64,000 nt of DNA from Siccirubricoccus phaeus (lineage in GTDB: Bacteria > Pseudomonadota > Alphaproteobacteria > Acetobacterales > Acetobacteraceae), in the NCBI RefSeq assembly GCF_008360935.1, contig NZ_SRXO01000001.1:1-64000 (forward strand), in the 5' to 3' direction. Position numbers and translations under genes: made by a program. Shown one piece after another: positions 16,408 to 25,477 of the stretch. How positions within the stretch are numbered: position 1 is the stretch's first letter; each line of letters begins with the position of its first letter. The notes under the pieces were generated by a model. It had not been told where the DNA came from and did no database searches. It was given only the letters and a program-made list of their open reading frames with translations.

Positions 16408-17940
16408 TCACCGCGGCGGCGAGACCACGTGTTCCCGCAGCGCCGCCCCGCCCGGCGTTTCCACCTCCCGCAGCACCACGTCGTAGCTCCAGAGGCTCGC
16501 CAGGTGCCGCAGCACCTGCCGCGCCTCCTGGTCCTCCAGCAGCCGCCCGCCCTGGACGTAATGTTCCAGGATCAGCCGCCGGTCGCCGTTCAGATCCACA
16601 TCCACCACCTGGATGTCGGCATCGGTCAGCGCCGGGTCGTATTGCCGCGCCAGGGCCCGGCGCAGCCGGCGGTAGCCCCGCTCGTCATGCATGGAGTCCA
16701 CGCGCAGCGCCGGCTGCCCCGCATCATCCACCAGGTGGAACAGCTTCAGCTCCCGCATCAGCTTCGGGCTGAGGAATTGCAGGATGAAGCTCTCATCCCG
16801 GAATTCCGACCAGGCGTAGCGCAGCACCTCCATGGCGTCGCCGCTGCCGGCGAAATCCGGGAACCATTCCCGGTCCTCCTCGGTCGGCTGCTCGGCGATG
16901 CGGGCGATGTCCGTCATCATGGCGAAACCCAGCGCATAGGGGTTCATGCCGGAATAGCGCTGGTCGTCGAAGCCAGGCTGCATGATGACGCTGGTGTGGG
17001 AATGCAGCGCCTCCAGCAGGTGCCCGTCGGTGATGCGCCCCTGGGCGTGCAGCCGGTTCAGGATGCGGTGGTGCACATAGGTGGCGCAGCCCTCGTTCAT
17101 CACCTTGGTCTGGCGCTGCGGCAGGAAGTACTGGGAGATGTTGCGGACGATGCGGATGATCTCGCGCTGCCAGGGGGCCAGGCGGGGCGCCGTCTTCTCC
17201 AGGAAATAGAGGATGTTCTCCTGCGGGAGCTGGAGCAGGGCGCGGCGCCGCTCCTCCTCCGTGCTGGTGGAGGGCGTCGTCGCCTTCTCCGGCAGGGTGG
17301 ACCAGAGGACGTTGTACATCCGCTCGTCATGCTCCCGCCGCTCGCGTTCCCGCTTCTGCTCGGATTGCAGGTCCGGGGCGCGGCGGCGGTGGCGGTGCAC
17401 GCCATGGCTCATCAGCGCATGGGCGGAATCCAGCACCCGCTCCACCGCCATCTCGCCATGCTGCTCCTCGCAGGCCTGGACGTAGCCCTTGGCGAATTCC
17501 AGGTAGTCCAGGATGCCCTTGGCATCCGTCCATTCCCGGAACAGCCGGTTGTTCTTGAAGAAGTGGTTGTGGCCGAAGGCGGCGTGGGCGATCACCAGCG
17601 CCTGCATCGTCGCCGTGTTCTCCTCCATGACGTAGGAGACGCAGGGGTCGGAATTGATGACGATCTCATAGGCCAGGCCGCGCAGCCCGCGGCGGTACAT
17701 CGCCTCATGCTGGGCGAAATGCTTGCCGAAGGACCAGTGGCGGTAGGAGAGGGGGAGGCCGGTGCTGGCATAGGCGTCCAGCATCTGCTCGGCGCTGATG
17801 ACCTCGATGCGGTTGGAATACCAGTCGAGGCCGAGCTCCTGCCCAGCGATCTCGGCGCAGGCATCATGGATGACGCGCAGCGTGTCGAAATCCCATTCGG
17901 CGCCCTGGTAGAGCAGCCGGTCGTCCAGAACCTCGCTCAT
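16408..17940 (-). CDS. SpoVR family protein
   Basis: 510 residues, typical for SpoVR/YcgB. Family landmarks are visible: WDFDTLRVIHDACAEIA near residue 16, YRHWSFGKHF near 65, GLAYEIVINSDPCVSYVMEENTATMQALVIAHAAFGHNHFFKNN around 85-130, and MNEGCATYVHHRI near 275. The His-rich NHFFKNN region is thought to matter for function, but the biochemical activity is not established. It is the last gene of the prkA-yeaH-spoVR set, which in Enterobacteria is linked to stationary phase and nitrogen-starvation responses. The gap to yeaH is 79 bp. Confidence 0.93.
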   Translation of the reverse strand: MSEVLDDRLLYQGAEWDFDTLRVIHDACAEIAGQELGLDWYSNRIEVISAEQMLDAYASTGLPLSYRHWSFGKHFAQHEAMYRRGLRGLAYEIVINSDPCVSYVMEENTATMQALVIAHAAFGHNHFFKNNRLFREWTDAKGILDYLEFAKGYVQACEEQHGEMAVERVLDSAHALMSHGVHRHRRRAPDLQSEQKRERERREHDERMYNVLWSTLPEKATTPSTSTEEERRRALLQLPQENILYFLEKTAPRLAPWQREIIRIVRNISQYFLPQRQTKVMNEGCATYVHHRILNRLHAQGRITDGHLLEALHSHTSVIMQPGFDDQRYSGMNPYALGFAMMTDIARIAEQPTEEDREWFPDFAGSGDAMEVLRYAWSEFRDESFILQFLSPKLMRELKLFHLVDDAGQPALRVDSMHDERGYRRLRRALARQYDPALTDADIQVVDVDLNGDRRLILEHYVQGGRLLEDQEARQVLRHLASLWSYDVVLREVETPGGAALREHVVSPPR

Positions 17941-18019
17941 TCTCTCGCCTCCGCGGGGCGCGCGCCGGCGGTGGGGTCCGCCGCGGCGCCCGGGCTTATC
18001 GGGGTGGGGGCCGCCGGGC

Positions 18020-19333
18020 TCACGCCTGGGCCGGGGTGCTGTCCAGCACGCCGCGCTTCGCGAAGAGCTCGCGGAACACCGGGAAGATGTCCCGCCGGTG
18101 CCGCACCTTCTTCATGGCCAGCGGCGCACCGGCCGCCACCAGCGCCTCATAGGTGCGCCAGAGATCGGTCGGGCCGCGGGGGAAGCCGGGGATGCCGTGC
18201 TCGCCCTCCCGCCCCACCTCGATATAGGCATAGTACTGGCAGGCGGGGAGGATGGCGTCGACCAGCAGCCGCGCCGTCTTCTGGCTGTCGCCGGCGGCGT
18301 TGTCGCCATCCGAGGCCTGGGCGGCGTAGATGTTCCACTCGCTCGGCGGGTAGCGGTCGGCGACCACCTTCTGCATCTCCTCGAGCGCCGTGGAGACCAG
18401 GGTGCCGCCGGTCTCCCGGCTGTAGAAGAAGGTCTCCTCATCCACCTCGGACGCCTCGTGCGTGTGGCGGATGAAGACGATCTCGACATGCTTGTAGCGC
18501 CGCTGCAGGAAGAGGAAGAGCAGCGTGTAGAAGCGCTTGGCGAGATCCTTCATGTCCTCCGTCATGGAGCCGGAGACGTCCATCAGGCAGAACATGACGG
18601 CGCGCGCCACCGGCTTCGGCACCGGGTCGAAGCGGCGGTAGCGGACATCGATGGGGTCGATCCAGGGGATGCGGCGGGTACGCTGGATCTGGCGCTCCAG
18701 CTCCGCCCGCAGCGCCAGGACGCGCTCCGCCTGCTCCGGGTCCCCCTCGAGGGCGGCGATCTCCTCCTCCAGCGCCTGCACCGTCTCATGCTTCGGGCGC
18801 TTCAGGGCGATGCGGCGGGACATGCTGTTGCGCATGGTCCGGCCGAGGGCGAGGTTGGCCGGCGAGCCGCTGACGGAGTAGCCGGCCCGCTGCCAGGCAG
18901 GGTCGGAGCCGTCCACCAGGCGGCGCTTGGCCATGTCCGGCAATTCGAGGTCGTCGAGGAAAAGGGAGAGGAACTCTTCCCGGCTCAGGGCGAAGCGGAA
19001 GGTGTCCTCCCCGCTACCATCCGGGGAGCCTTCCGGCCCGCCGCCGCCCCCGCCGCCGCTCGGCGGCCGGGGGATCTCGTCGCCCTCCCGGTACTCCTTG
19101 TTGCCCGGCAGCACATGATCGCGGATGCCGCCGGAGCCATGGTGGAAGCTGGGTTCCCGGATGCCATGGAGGGGGATGCTGACCTCGCCCCCCTCATCGG
19201 CGCTGCGGATGCCCCGCTTGGCCGAGGCGTCCCGCACCGCTTCCTGCACCAGGGATTTGGCGCGGCGCAGGAAGCGTTGGCGGTTGGGCAGGCTACGGCC
19301 GCTGGGATTGAGGCGGCGGTCCAGGATCTGCAT
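18020..19333 (-). CDS. yeaH: YeaH/YhbH family protein (DUF444, von Willebrand A-like)
   Basis: 437 residues from ATG 19333, where the family start M-x-I-I-D-R-R-L-N-P begins (here MQILDRRLNPSGRSLPNRQRFL). An upstream in-frame start at 19384 adds non-homologous sequence. Residues ~85-105 are Gly-rich (PPSGGGGGGGPEG). The C-terminal half is a VWA-like domain with the D-V-S-G-S metal-site motif in MFCLMDVSGSMTEDM. YeaH-type proteins accompany PrkA kinase and SpoVR; the molecular role is unclear. It lies between the two partner genes, as expected. Confidence 0.93.
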   Translation of the reverse strand: MQILDRRLNPSGRSLPNRQRFLRRAKSLVQEAVRDASAKRGIRSADEGGEVSIPLHGIREPSFHHGSGGIRDHVLPGNKEYREGDEIPRPPSGGGGGGGPEGSPDGSGEDTFRFALSREEFLSLFLDDLELPDMAKRRLVDGSDPAWQRAGYSVSGSPANLALGRTMRNSMSRRIALKRPKHETVQALEEEIAALEGDPEQAERVLALRAELERQIQRTRRIPWIDPIDVRYRRFDPVPKPVARAVMFCLMDVSGSMTEDMKDLAKRFYTLLFLFLQRRYKHVEIVFIRHTHEASEVDEETFFYSRETGGTLVSTALEEMQKVVADRYPPSEWNIYAAQASDGDNAAGDSQKTARLLVDAILPACQYYAYIEVGREGEHGIPGFPRGPTDLWRTYEALVAAGAPLAMKKVRHRRDIFPVFRELFAKRGVLDSTPAQA

Positions 19334-19377
19334 GCAGCGGGAGCCTTGAAGACCGGGTTTCAGGATAGAACACCCTT

Positions 19378-19440
19378 GGTTCACCCACGTTCACCAAAAA
19401 TGCTCTACCCTTTAGATTTTAGAGTGGATCGGCGCCTTGG
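19378..19440 (-). promoter_or_regulatory. AT-rich element between prkA and yeaH
   Basis: The 134-bp gap contains an unusually A/T-rich stretch for this genome. On the minus strand it holds CACTCTAAAATCTAAAGG, TAGAGCATTTTT and a direct repeat GGTGAAC-GTG-GGTGAAC. CTCTA and TAGAG can pair. It could be another dispersed AGAGCATTTT-type element, or a leader controlling yeaH-spoVR. The role is not determined. Confidence 0.4.
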
Positions 19441-19467
19441 GGAGATGTCGGACCCAGGCGATCCACC

Positions 19468-21405
19468 CTAGCCGGCCTGTTTCACGCGCATGTACCACTC
19501 GACCAGCCGGCGCACCTGCCTCTCCGTATACCCCCGCGAGGTCATCCGTTCCACGAATTCCCCATGCTTCTTTTCGGTCTCGCTGTCCTTTTTCGAGCCG
19601 AAGGAGATGACCGGCAACAGGTCCTCCACCTGGCTGAACATGCGGCGTTCGATCACATCCCGGATTTTCTCGTAGCTGGTCCAGGACGGATTCTTGCCGC
19701 CGCGATTCGCCCGGGCCCGCAGGGCGAATTTCACCACCTCGTTACGGAAATCCTTGGGGTTGGCGATGCCGGCGGGCTTCTCGATCTTGGTCAGCTCCTG
19801 GTTCAGCAGCTCCCGGTTCATCATCTGGCCGGTATCGGGGTCCTTGAAGTCCATGTCCTCGACCCATGCATCGGCATAGGCCACGTAGCGGTCGAACAGG
19901 TTCTGGCCGTAGTCGTTGTAGGATTCCAGATAGGCCTTCTGGATCTCATTGCCGATGAACTCGGCATAGCGGGGGGCCAGCTCGCCCTTGATGAATTCCA
20001 GGTAGCGCTTCTCGGTCTCGTCCGGGAGCTGCTCCCGCCGGATGGTCTGCTCCAGCACATACATCAGGTGGACGGGGTCGGCGGCGATCTCGGTCGTGTC
20101 GTAGTTGAAGGTCGCGGCCAGGATCTTGAAGGCGAAGCGGGTGGAGGCGCCGTCCATGCCCTCATCCGGGCCGGCGGCGTCGCGGTATTCCTGCACCGTC
20201 TTGGCGCGCGGATCGGTCTCCTTCAGGCTCTCGCCGTCATAGACCCGCATCTTGGCGTAGATGTTGGAGTTCTCGTGCTTGCGCAGCCGCGTCAGCACGG
20301 AGAAGCGGGCCAGCATCTCGAGCGTCGCCGGTGCGCAGGGGCTGCCGGCGAGTTCCGAGCCGCGCACCAGCTTTTCGTAGATGTGCTGCTCCTCCGTCAC
20401 CCGCAGGCAATAGGGCACCTTGATGACATAGATACGGTCGATGAAGGCTTCGTTGTTCTTGTTGTTCTTGAAGGTCTGCCATTCCGACTCGTTGGAATGC
20501 GCCAGGATGATGCCCTGGTAGGGGATGGCGCCGATATTCTCGGTGCCGATGTAATTCCCCTCCTGCGTCGCGGTCAGCAGGGGGTGCAGCATCTTGATCG
20601 GCGCCTTGAACATCTCGACGAATTCGAGGATGCCCTGGTTGGCGCGGTTCAGCCCGCCGGAGAAGCTGTAGGCGTCCGGGTCGTTCTGGCCGAACATCTC
20701 CAGCTTGCGGATATCCACCTTCCCGACCAGGGAGGAGATGTCCTGGTTGTTCTCGTCGCCCGGTTCCGTCTTCGCCACCGCGATCTGGCGGAGGCGGGAG
20801 GGGCGCAGCTTCACCACCCGGAATTTGCTGATGTCGCCGCCGAATTCGTCGAGGCGCTTCAGCGCCCAGGGGCTCATCAGCCCGGTCAGGCGGCGGGGGG
20901 GGATGCCGTAGCGGTCCTCCAGCACCGGCCCCATCCGCTCCGGATCGAACAGGCCGAGCGGGCTTTCGAAGACCGGGCTGAGCTGCTCGCCGGCCTTCAG
21001 CACATAGATCGGCTCGGCCTCCATCAGCGCCTTCAACCGTTCGGCGAGGGAGGATTTGCCGCCGCCCACCGGGCCGAGCAGGTAGAGGATCTGCTTGCGT
21101 TCCTCGAGCCCCTGGGCGGCATGGCGGAAGAAGCCCACGATCCGCTCGATCGTGTCCTCCATGCCGAAGAATTCGGAAAAGGCCGGATAAACGCGGATGG
21201 TGCGGTTGAGGAAGATGCGCCCGAGCCGCGCATCCTTCGCGGTATCCACCACCTCCGGCTCACCGATCGCCCGCAGGATCCGTTCCGGGGCGCTGGCATA
21301 GCAACCCGGATCGGTCTTGCAGGCTTCGAGATATTCGGCGATCGACATATCGGTCTCACGCCGTTGCTCATAAGCCCGGGCATAATCGGCAAAGATGTCC
21401 TGCAT
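19468..21405 (-). CDS. prkA: PrkA family serine protein kinase
   Basis: 645 residues, almost the same length as E. coli YeaG (644). The start at 21405 (MQDIFADYARAYEQRRE) is supported by GAGGAG upstream and family similarity; the open frame beyond it is shadow. The N-terminal AAA+ domain has GPVGGGKS at 111-118 (Walker A), and the C-terminal part is the PrkA kinase domain. Such kinases phosphorylate serine and may have AAA-driven protease-like activity in some species. It leads the prkA-yeaH-spoVR group, known from E. coli to respond to starvation. Confidence 0.95.
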   Translation of the reverse strand: MQDIFADYARAYEQRRETDMSIAEYLEACKTDPGCYASAPERILRAIGEPEVVDTAKDARLGRIFLNRTIRVYPAFSEFFGMEDTIERIVGFFRHAAQGLEERKQILYLLGPVGGGKSSLAERLKALMEAEPIYVLKAGEQLSPVFESPLGLFDPERMGPVLEDRYGIPPRRLTGLMSPWALKRLDEFGGDISKFRVVKLRPSRLRQIAVAKTEPGDENNQDISSLVGKVDIRKLEMFGQNDPDAYSFSGGLNRANQGILEFVEMFKAPIKMLHPLLTATQEGNYIGTENIGAIPYQGIILAHSNESEWQTFKNNKNNEAFIDRIYVIKVPYCLRVTEEQHIYEKLVRGSELAGSPCAPATLEMLARFSVLTRLRKHENSNIYAKMRVYDGESLKETDPRAKTVQEYRDAAGPDEGMDGASTRFAFKILAATFNYDTTEIAADPVHLMYVLEQTIRREQLPDETEKRYLEFIKGELAPRYAEFIGNEIQKAYLESYNDYGQNLFDRYVAYADAWVEDMDFKDPDTGQMMNRELLNQELTKIEKPAGIANPKDFRNEVVKFALRARANRGGKNPSWTSYEKIRDVIERRMFSQVEDLLPVISFGSKKDSETEKKHGEFVERMTSRGYTERQVRRLVEWYMRVKQAG

Positions 21406-21746
21406 GCTGCTCCTCGGCCGCCCCTGACGCGCTGCCACTTCAGCGCAACGCACAGGATGGGCGGCGGGAGCCGCAGGTTGCGGTAAACTTTTATTGCTGC
21501 GGTGCAAACCGCTCGTGTAGAATGCAAATCGCCAGGGGGGAGACCGGCTGGCGGGCGCCGTTCCTGCTGCCCTTGCCGGCCGATGAGCGCAAATAAACGG
21601 CGAATAGGCGCTGCGGCGAATACGTAATAGCCGCAGGTGGTTATGCTTGTCCAGTGGCCTGGACGGGGCGGGCGATTTGCCGAATCCGGGCCGCGAGCGG
21701 CCCGGGACAGGGCGGGAGGGGCGGAAAGGGGGGGCGGGCCGGGCGG
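21406..21746. other. Upstream region of prkA, no gene seen
   Basis: The 341-bp gap between prkA and the downstream SDR gene, both on the minus strand. Around 21480-21660 the sequence is richer in A/T (for example AAACTTTTATTGC, AAATAAACGGCGAATAGG, AATACGTAATAGCC), which is where the prkA promoter should lie. I could not assign a sigma-54 (GG-N10-GC) or sigma-32 site. The 21660-21746 part is G-rich and near the end of the SDR gene. Confidence 0.5.
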
Positions 21747-22538
21747 CTATTCCTCGGCGATGGCGGGCTGGCCGGCCAGCACCCCGCCATCGATGACCAT
21801 GCTCTGCCCGGTCATGAAGCTGCCGGCCGGGCTGGCCAGGAAGACCGCGGCACCGGCGATCTCGTCCGGCTCGCCGATCCGCTTCAGCGGGGTGTCCCGG
21901 GTCCGCTTCTTGTAATTGACCGGGTCCTCCCACAAAGCGCGGGCGAAATCGGTCCGGATCAGCCCGGGGGCGATGCAGTTCACCCTTATGTTCTTCGGCC
22001 CCCATTCGCAGGCCAGGTTGCGGGCGAGCTGGAGATCCGCCGCCTTGGTGATGGCATAGGCGCCGAGATTGACCGAGCCCTTGAAGCCGCCGATCGAGCT
22101 GACGATGATGATGGCGCCGCCGCCCCGTGCCTCCATGGACGGGATGCACATATGGCTCAGCCACATGTTCGACTTCACGTTGGTGGCCATCATCTTGTCG
22201 AAGATCTCGTCCGGGATCCCCATGGCCGGGCCGAAATGCGGGTTGATGGCGGCGTTGCAGACCAGGATGTCCACCCCGCCCCATTGGGCGATGGCGGCAT
22301 CCGCCAGGGCCTGGAGTTCCGGCTTGCGGCCGATATTGCAGGCGACGGCGATGGCCTCGCCCCCCTTCGCCGCGATGGCATCCACCACCACCTGGCAGGC
22401 ATCCAGCTTGCGGGAGGAGACGACGACCTTGGCGCCATGCTCCGCCAGGCGCTCGGCGATGGCGCGGCCGATGCCGCGGCTGCCGCCGGTGACGATGGCG
22501 ACCTTCCCGCTGAGGTCGAAGAGGGGGGAGGGGGGCAT
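21747..22538 (-). CDS. SDR family oxidoreductase
   Basis: 263 residues from ATG 22538, which has AGAGGAGA upstream. The classical SDR layout is complete: cofactor loop TGGSRGIG at 17-24, NAA in CNAAINPHFG, catalytic serine in IVSSIGG, and Y-A-I-T-K. The I-D-G-G-V-L C-terminal pattern is standard. SRK after the second strand favours NADPH. The substrate is unknown. It is a single gene divergent from the phosphatase (111-bp gap). Confidence 0.9.
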   Translation of the reverse strand: MPPSPLFDLSGKVAIVTGGSRGIGRAIAERLAEHGAKVVVSSRKLDACQVVVDAIAAKGGEAIAVACNIGRKPELQALADAAIAQWGGVDILVCNAAINPHFGPAMGIPDEIFDKMMATNVKSNMWLSHMCIPSMEARGGGAIIIVSSIGGFKGSVNLGAYAITKAADLQLARNLACEWGPKNIRVNCIAPGLIRTDFARALWEDPVNYKKRTRDTPLKRIGEPDEIAGAAVFLASPAGSFMTGQSMVIDGGVLAGQPAIAEE

Positions 22539-22649
22539 GGCGGTCTCCTCTGGATTGTCTCTGGTGCGGCGGGGCCGATGCGGTGATCCTCTCCGCCCGC
22601 CCTTGCCGCCGTCAAGGCGAGGCCGGGATTCCGGAACGAGGATCGCCGC

Positions 22650-23399
22650 GTGACCATCGAGCTGCCGCATGCCGTTGCCCTGGAGGGCGCTTCCAACCTG
22701 CGCGACATGGGCGGGTGGCAGATGGCCGATGGCAGGCGGCTGCGGCGGGGCGTGCTGTACCGCTCCGCCACCCTGGCGAATCTGACGCCCAAGGATGTGG
22801 CGGCGGTGGCGGCGCTCCGGCTGCGGACGGTGGTGGATCTGCGCGGCGTGGCGGAGGCGGAGCGTCACCCCTCCCGCCTGCCGGAGGGGGCGGAGCGGGT
22901 GGCGCTGCCGATCGAGCCGACGGTGGGCGCCTCCCTGCGCGACCTGATGCGGCGGGAGCAATCGACCGGCGAGGATGTGGTGGCGCTGCTGCGCCAGGCC
23001 TATCTGGATTACGGCACGCGCTTCATCGCCGCCTATCGCGGCTTGTTCGAGCTGCTGCTGGAACCGGGGCGGCACGCGCTGCTGTTCCATTGCTCGGCGG
23101 GGAAGGACCGCACCGGGCTGGGGGCGGCGCTGGTGCTGACGGCGCTGGGGGCGACGCGGCAGACCGTGCTGGAAGATTACGCGGCGACGGATAGGCTGTG
23201 GCGGCGCGACTACGCCCTGCCGCCCGAGACGCCGAAGCCGCTCGGCGATGCGCTCTATGCCACCCATCCGGCGTTGCTGGAGGCGGCGCTGGAGGCAGCC
23301 ATTGCGGCGCATGGCGGCAGCCTGCCGGTGTTCCTGGAGCAGGGGCTGGGGCTGGATGCGCCGCGGCTGGCGCGGCTGCGCGACCTGCTGCTGGAATAG
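22650..23399 (+). CDS. Tyrosine-protein phosphatase (Y_phosphatase3/DSP-type)
   Basis: 249 residues from a GTG at 22650. The P-loop is H147-C148-S-A-G-K-D-R154-T-G, the CX5R active site of cysteine phosphatases. N-terminal features NLRDMGGW and G-V-L-Y-R-S-A are typical of the bacterial MptpB/LipA-like family, which can dephosphorylate phosphotyrosine, phosphoserine and sometimes phosphoinositides. There is no signal peptide, so a cytoplasmic role is expected unless it is exported another way. There is no partner kinase nearby. Confidence 0.88.
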   Translation: MTIELPHAVALEGASNLRDMGGWQMADGRRLRRGVLYRSATLANLTPKDVAAVAALRLRTVVDLRGVAEAERHPSRLPEGAERVALPIEPTVGASLRDLMRREQSTGEDVVALLRQAYLDYGTRFIAAYRGLFELLLEPGRHALLFHCSAGKDRTGLGAALVLTALGATRQTVLEDYAATDRLWRRDYALPPETPKPLGDALYATHPALLEAALEAAIAAHGGSLPVFLEQGLGLDAPRLARLRDLLLE

Positions 23400-23605
23400 C
23401 CCCCCTCGCGGACGCGAAGGCACCCTTGCCCCGGCCCGAGGCGCGTCCGGGCCTTCGCCGTGCGCCGTGCGGACGGCAGGCCTCCGGCGCGATGCGCGGT
23501 GCCGCTTCGCGGCATCCTCGACACGAAGCACCCGACGCCGTCGGGCGCGGAAGGCGCGCCCGGCCTTACGGCCAGCGCGCGCGCCGGCAGCGCCGTCAGG
23601 CCAGG

Positions 23606-24592
23606 TCAGCGGGCGAGCAGCGCGCGGTACTGCTCCATCATTTTCTGCCCGTCTTCCCCGGCGCGGCCCAGCCAGTCCTGCACCTGCTTCGCCCCCACCT
23701 CGCGGAGCTGGGTCATTAGGGCGGGGCTGGGCTCGGCCACCTGCATGCCCTGCTCGCGCAGCCGCGCCGCGGTGGCGCGCTCCGCCTCCTTGGCCAATTC
23801 CAGCCCGCGTTCCGCCGCCCGCGCCGCGGCTTCCCGCACCGCCTCCCGCATCGGCGCGTCCAGCGCCGCCATCGCCCTGGCATTGGCCAGCACGGCATTG
23901 CGCGCCCGCATGCCGCCGACATCGGTATAGACCCGGGCATAATCCCAGGCGGAGGTATCCACCCCGGTCTGCGCCGAGGTGAACATCACCGTGACGACAT
24001 TGGTGGCGAAGGCCTGGGCCAGCTCCGCCGATTGCACCGTGACCGGCACCGCCCCCATCAGCTCCGCCATGCGGATGGTGATGGCGTTGTAGGCGCGGAA
24101 GCGGGCGCCGCGGAGCTGCTCGAGATTGGTGACGGGCTCCCGCGTGTAGAAGCCCTGGCTGGCCCAATTCGCCATGTAGAGCAGCTCCACCCCCTGGCGC
24201 TGCAGCCGCGCCCGGATGAAGGGCGCGGAAGCCTGCATCAGCGCCGCCGAGGCCGCCCAGGTCTCGGCCAGGAAGGGGACGCCATCCACCTCGAAGAACG
24301 GGTCTTCATTGCCGAAGACGGAGAGCAGGATCTCCCCCAATTGGATCTGCCCGGTCTGCACCGCCCGCTTGATCTGCGGCATGGGCAGCAGGCTGGCATT
24401 GCTGTGGAGCTGGATCTGCAGCTTGCCCTGGGTGGCAGCCTCCACCTCCTGCACGAATTGCCGGAGGTTGCGAGTGTGGAAATTGGCCTCCGGATATGCG
24501 CTGGCCATCACCCAGCGGGTCTGGGCCGCGGCGGGCTGGGCCAGGGCAAGGCAGGCGGCGGCAAGCAGCGCGCCGGCAAAACGGCGGAGCAT
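23606..24592 (-). CDS. TRAP transporter substrate-binding protein, DctP family
   Basis: 328 residues. Signal peptide 1-23 ends at AQPAAAQT, so the mature protein is periplasmic. The DctP fold is supported by the FHTRNLRQFVQEVEAATQGKLQIQLHSNASLL opening, EVDGVPFLAETWAASAALM, and the substrate-site segment RGARFRAYNAITIRMAELMGAVPV, whose Arg normally binds the ligand carboxylate. No dctQ or dctM membrane genes lie nearby, so it would need to work with a transporter encoded elsewhere. It is divergent (101 bp) from the SDR that opens the catabolic block, which may link its ligand to that pathway. Confidence 0.88.
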   Translation of the reverse strand: MLRRFAGALLAAACLALAQPAAAQTRWVMASAYPEANFHTRNLRQFVQEVEAATQGKLQIQLHSNASLLPMPQIKRAVQTGQIQLGEILLSVFGNEDPFFEVDGVPFLAETWAASAALMQASAPFIRARLQRQGVELLYMANWASQGFYTREPVTNLEQLRGARFRAYNAITIRMAELMGAVPVTVQSAELAQAFATNVVTVMFTSAQTGVDTSAWDYARVYTDVGGMRARNAVLANARAMAALDAPMREAVREAAARAAERGLELAKEAERATAARLREQGMQVAEPSPALMTQLREVGAKQVQDWLGRAGEDGQKMMEQYRALLAR

Positions 24593-24693
24593 GGGCGTTT
24601 CTCCCGGGGGGTGTCGTTGCGCCCCAGTCTTGGCGAGACGCGACGATCCCGCAAGGGCTGGACCGCGCCGCGCAGCAGCGTAGTCTGCGCGGC

Positions 24694-25461
24694 ATGACCG
24701 CCCTGCCCGAGACCCCGAGCTTCCGCCTGGACGGCCGCCGTGCCCTGGTGACTGGCGCCGGTCGCGGCATTGGCCTGGCCGCCGCCGCGGCGCTGGCCGG
24801 GGCCGGCGCCCGCGTGACGCTGGCCGCCCGCAGCACGACGGAGATCGAGGCCGCGGCCGCGGCGATCCGCGCGGCGGGCGGGGAAGCCGATACCTTGGTG
24901 CTGGACGTGGCGGATGTGCCGGCGGTGCAGGCCGCCATCGCCGCTCGCCCAGCCTACCACGCCTTCGTCAACAATGCCGGCACCAACCGCCCCGCGCTGT
25001 TCCAGGATGTAACGCAAGAGGATTTCGACGCGGTGATGGGGCTCAACCTGCGCGGCTGCTTTTTCGCCGCCCAGGCCGTGGTGCAGCGGATGATGGCGGA
25101 GGGGGTGCGGGGGAGCATCATCAACATCTCCTCCCAGATGGGCCATGTCGGCGGGCCGAATCGCGGCGTCTACTGCGCCAGCAAATGGGCGATGGAGGGC
25201 TGGACCAAGGCGATGGCCATCGACCTGGCGCCGCACGGCATCCGCGCCAACACCATCGGCCCGACCTTCATCGAGACGCCACTTACAAAACCGTTCTTCG
25301 AGAAGCCGGAATTCAAGGAATGGGTGCTGTCCAAGATCAAGCTGGGGCGGATCGGGCAGGTGCAGGATCTGATGGGAGCGGTGGTGTTCCTCGCCTCCGA
25401 TGCCTCGGCGCTGATGACCGGCTCCGCCATGCTGGTGGATGGCGGCTGGACCGCGGAATGA
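24694..25461 (+). CDS. SDR family oxidoreductase, first gene of the catabolic block
   Basis: 255 residues. Cofactor loop TGAGRGIG at 20-27, NNAGTN, catalytic serine in IINISSQMG, and Y-C-A-S-K. The start follows the pattern of gene spacing, although the Shine-Dalgarno is weak. Likely a dehydrogenase acting on a hydroxyl group of the pathway substrate. The HisD-like gene begins 16 bp downstream, forming the same transcript. SDR plus HisD-like pairs also occur in 2,3-dihydroxypropane-1-sulfonate loci (HpsP/HpsN), but no sulfolactate-cleaving genes are present here. Confidence 0.9.
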   Translation: MTALPETPSFRLDGRRALVTGAGRGIGLAAAAALAGAGARVTLAARSTTEIEAAAAAIRAAGGEADTLVLDVADVPAVQAAIAARPAYHAFVNNAGTNRPALFQDVTQEDFDAVMGLNLRGCFFAAQAVVQRMMAEGVRGSIINISSQMGHVGGPNRGVYCASKWAMEGWTKAMAIDLAPHGIRANTIGPTFIETPLTKPFFEKPEFKEWVLSKIKLGRIGQVQDLMGAVVFLASDASALMTGSAMLVDGGWTAE

Positions 25462-25477
25462 GAGAGGAGAGGGCAGG

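Noticed and set aside
21406-21746. Sigma-54 or sigma-32 promoter for prkA
   Set aside because: A CTGGCGATTTGCA stretch has only 6 bases between GG and GC, not the 10 needed; no convincing heat-shock box.
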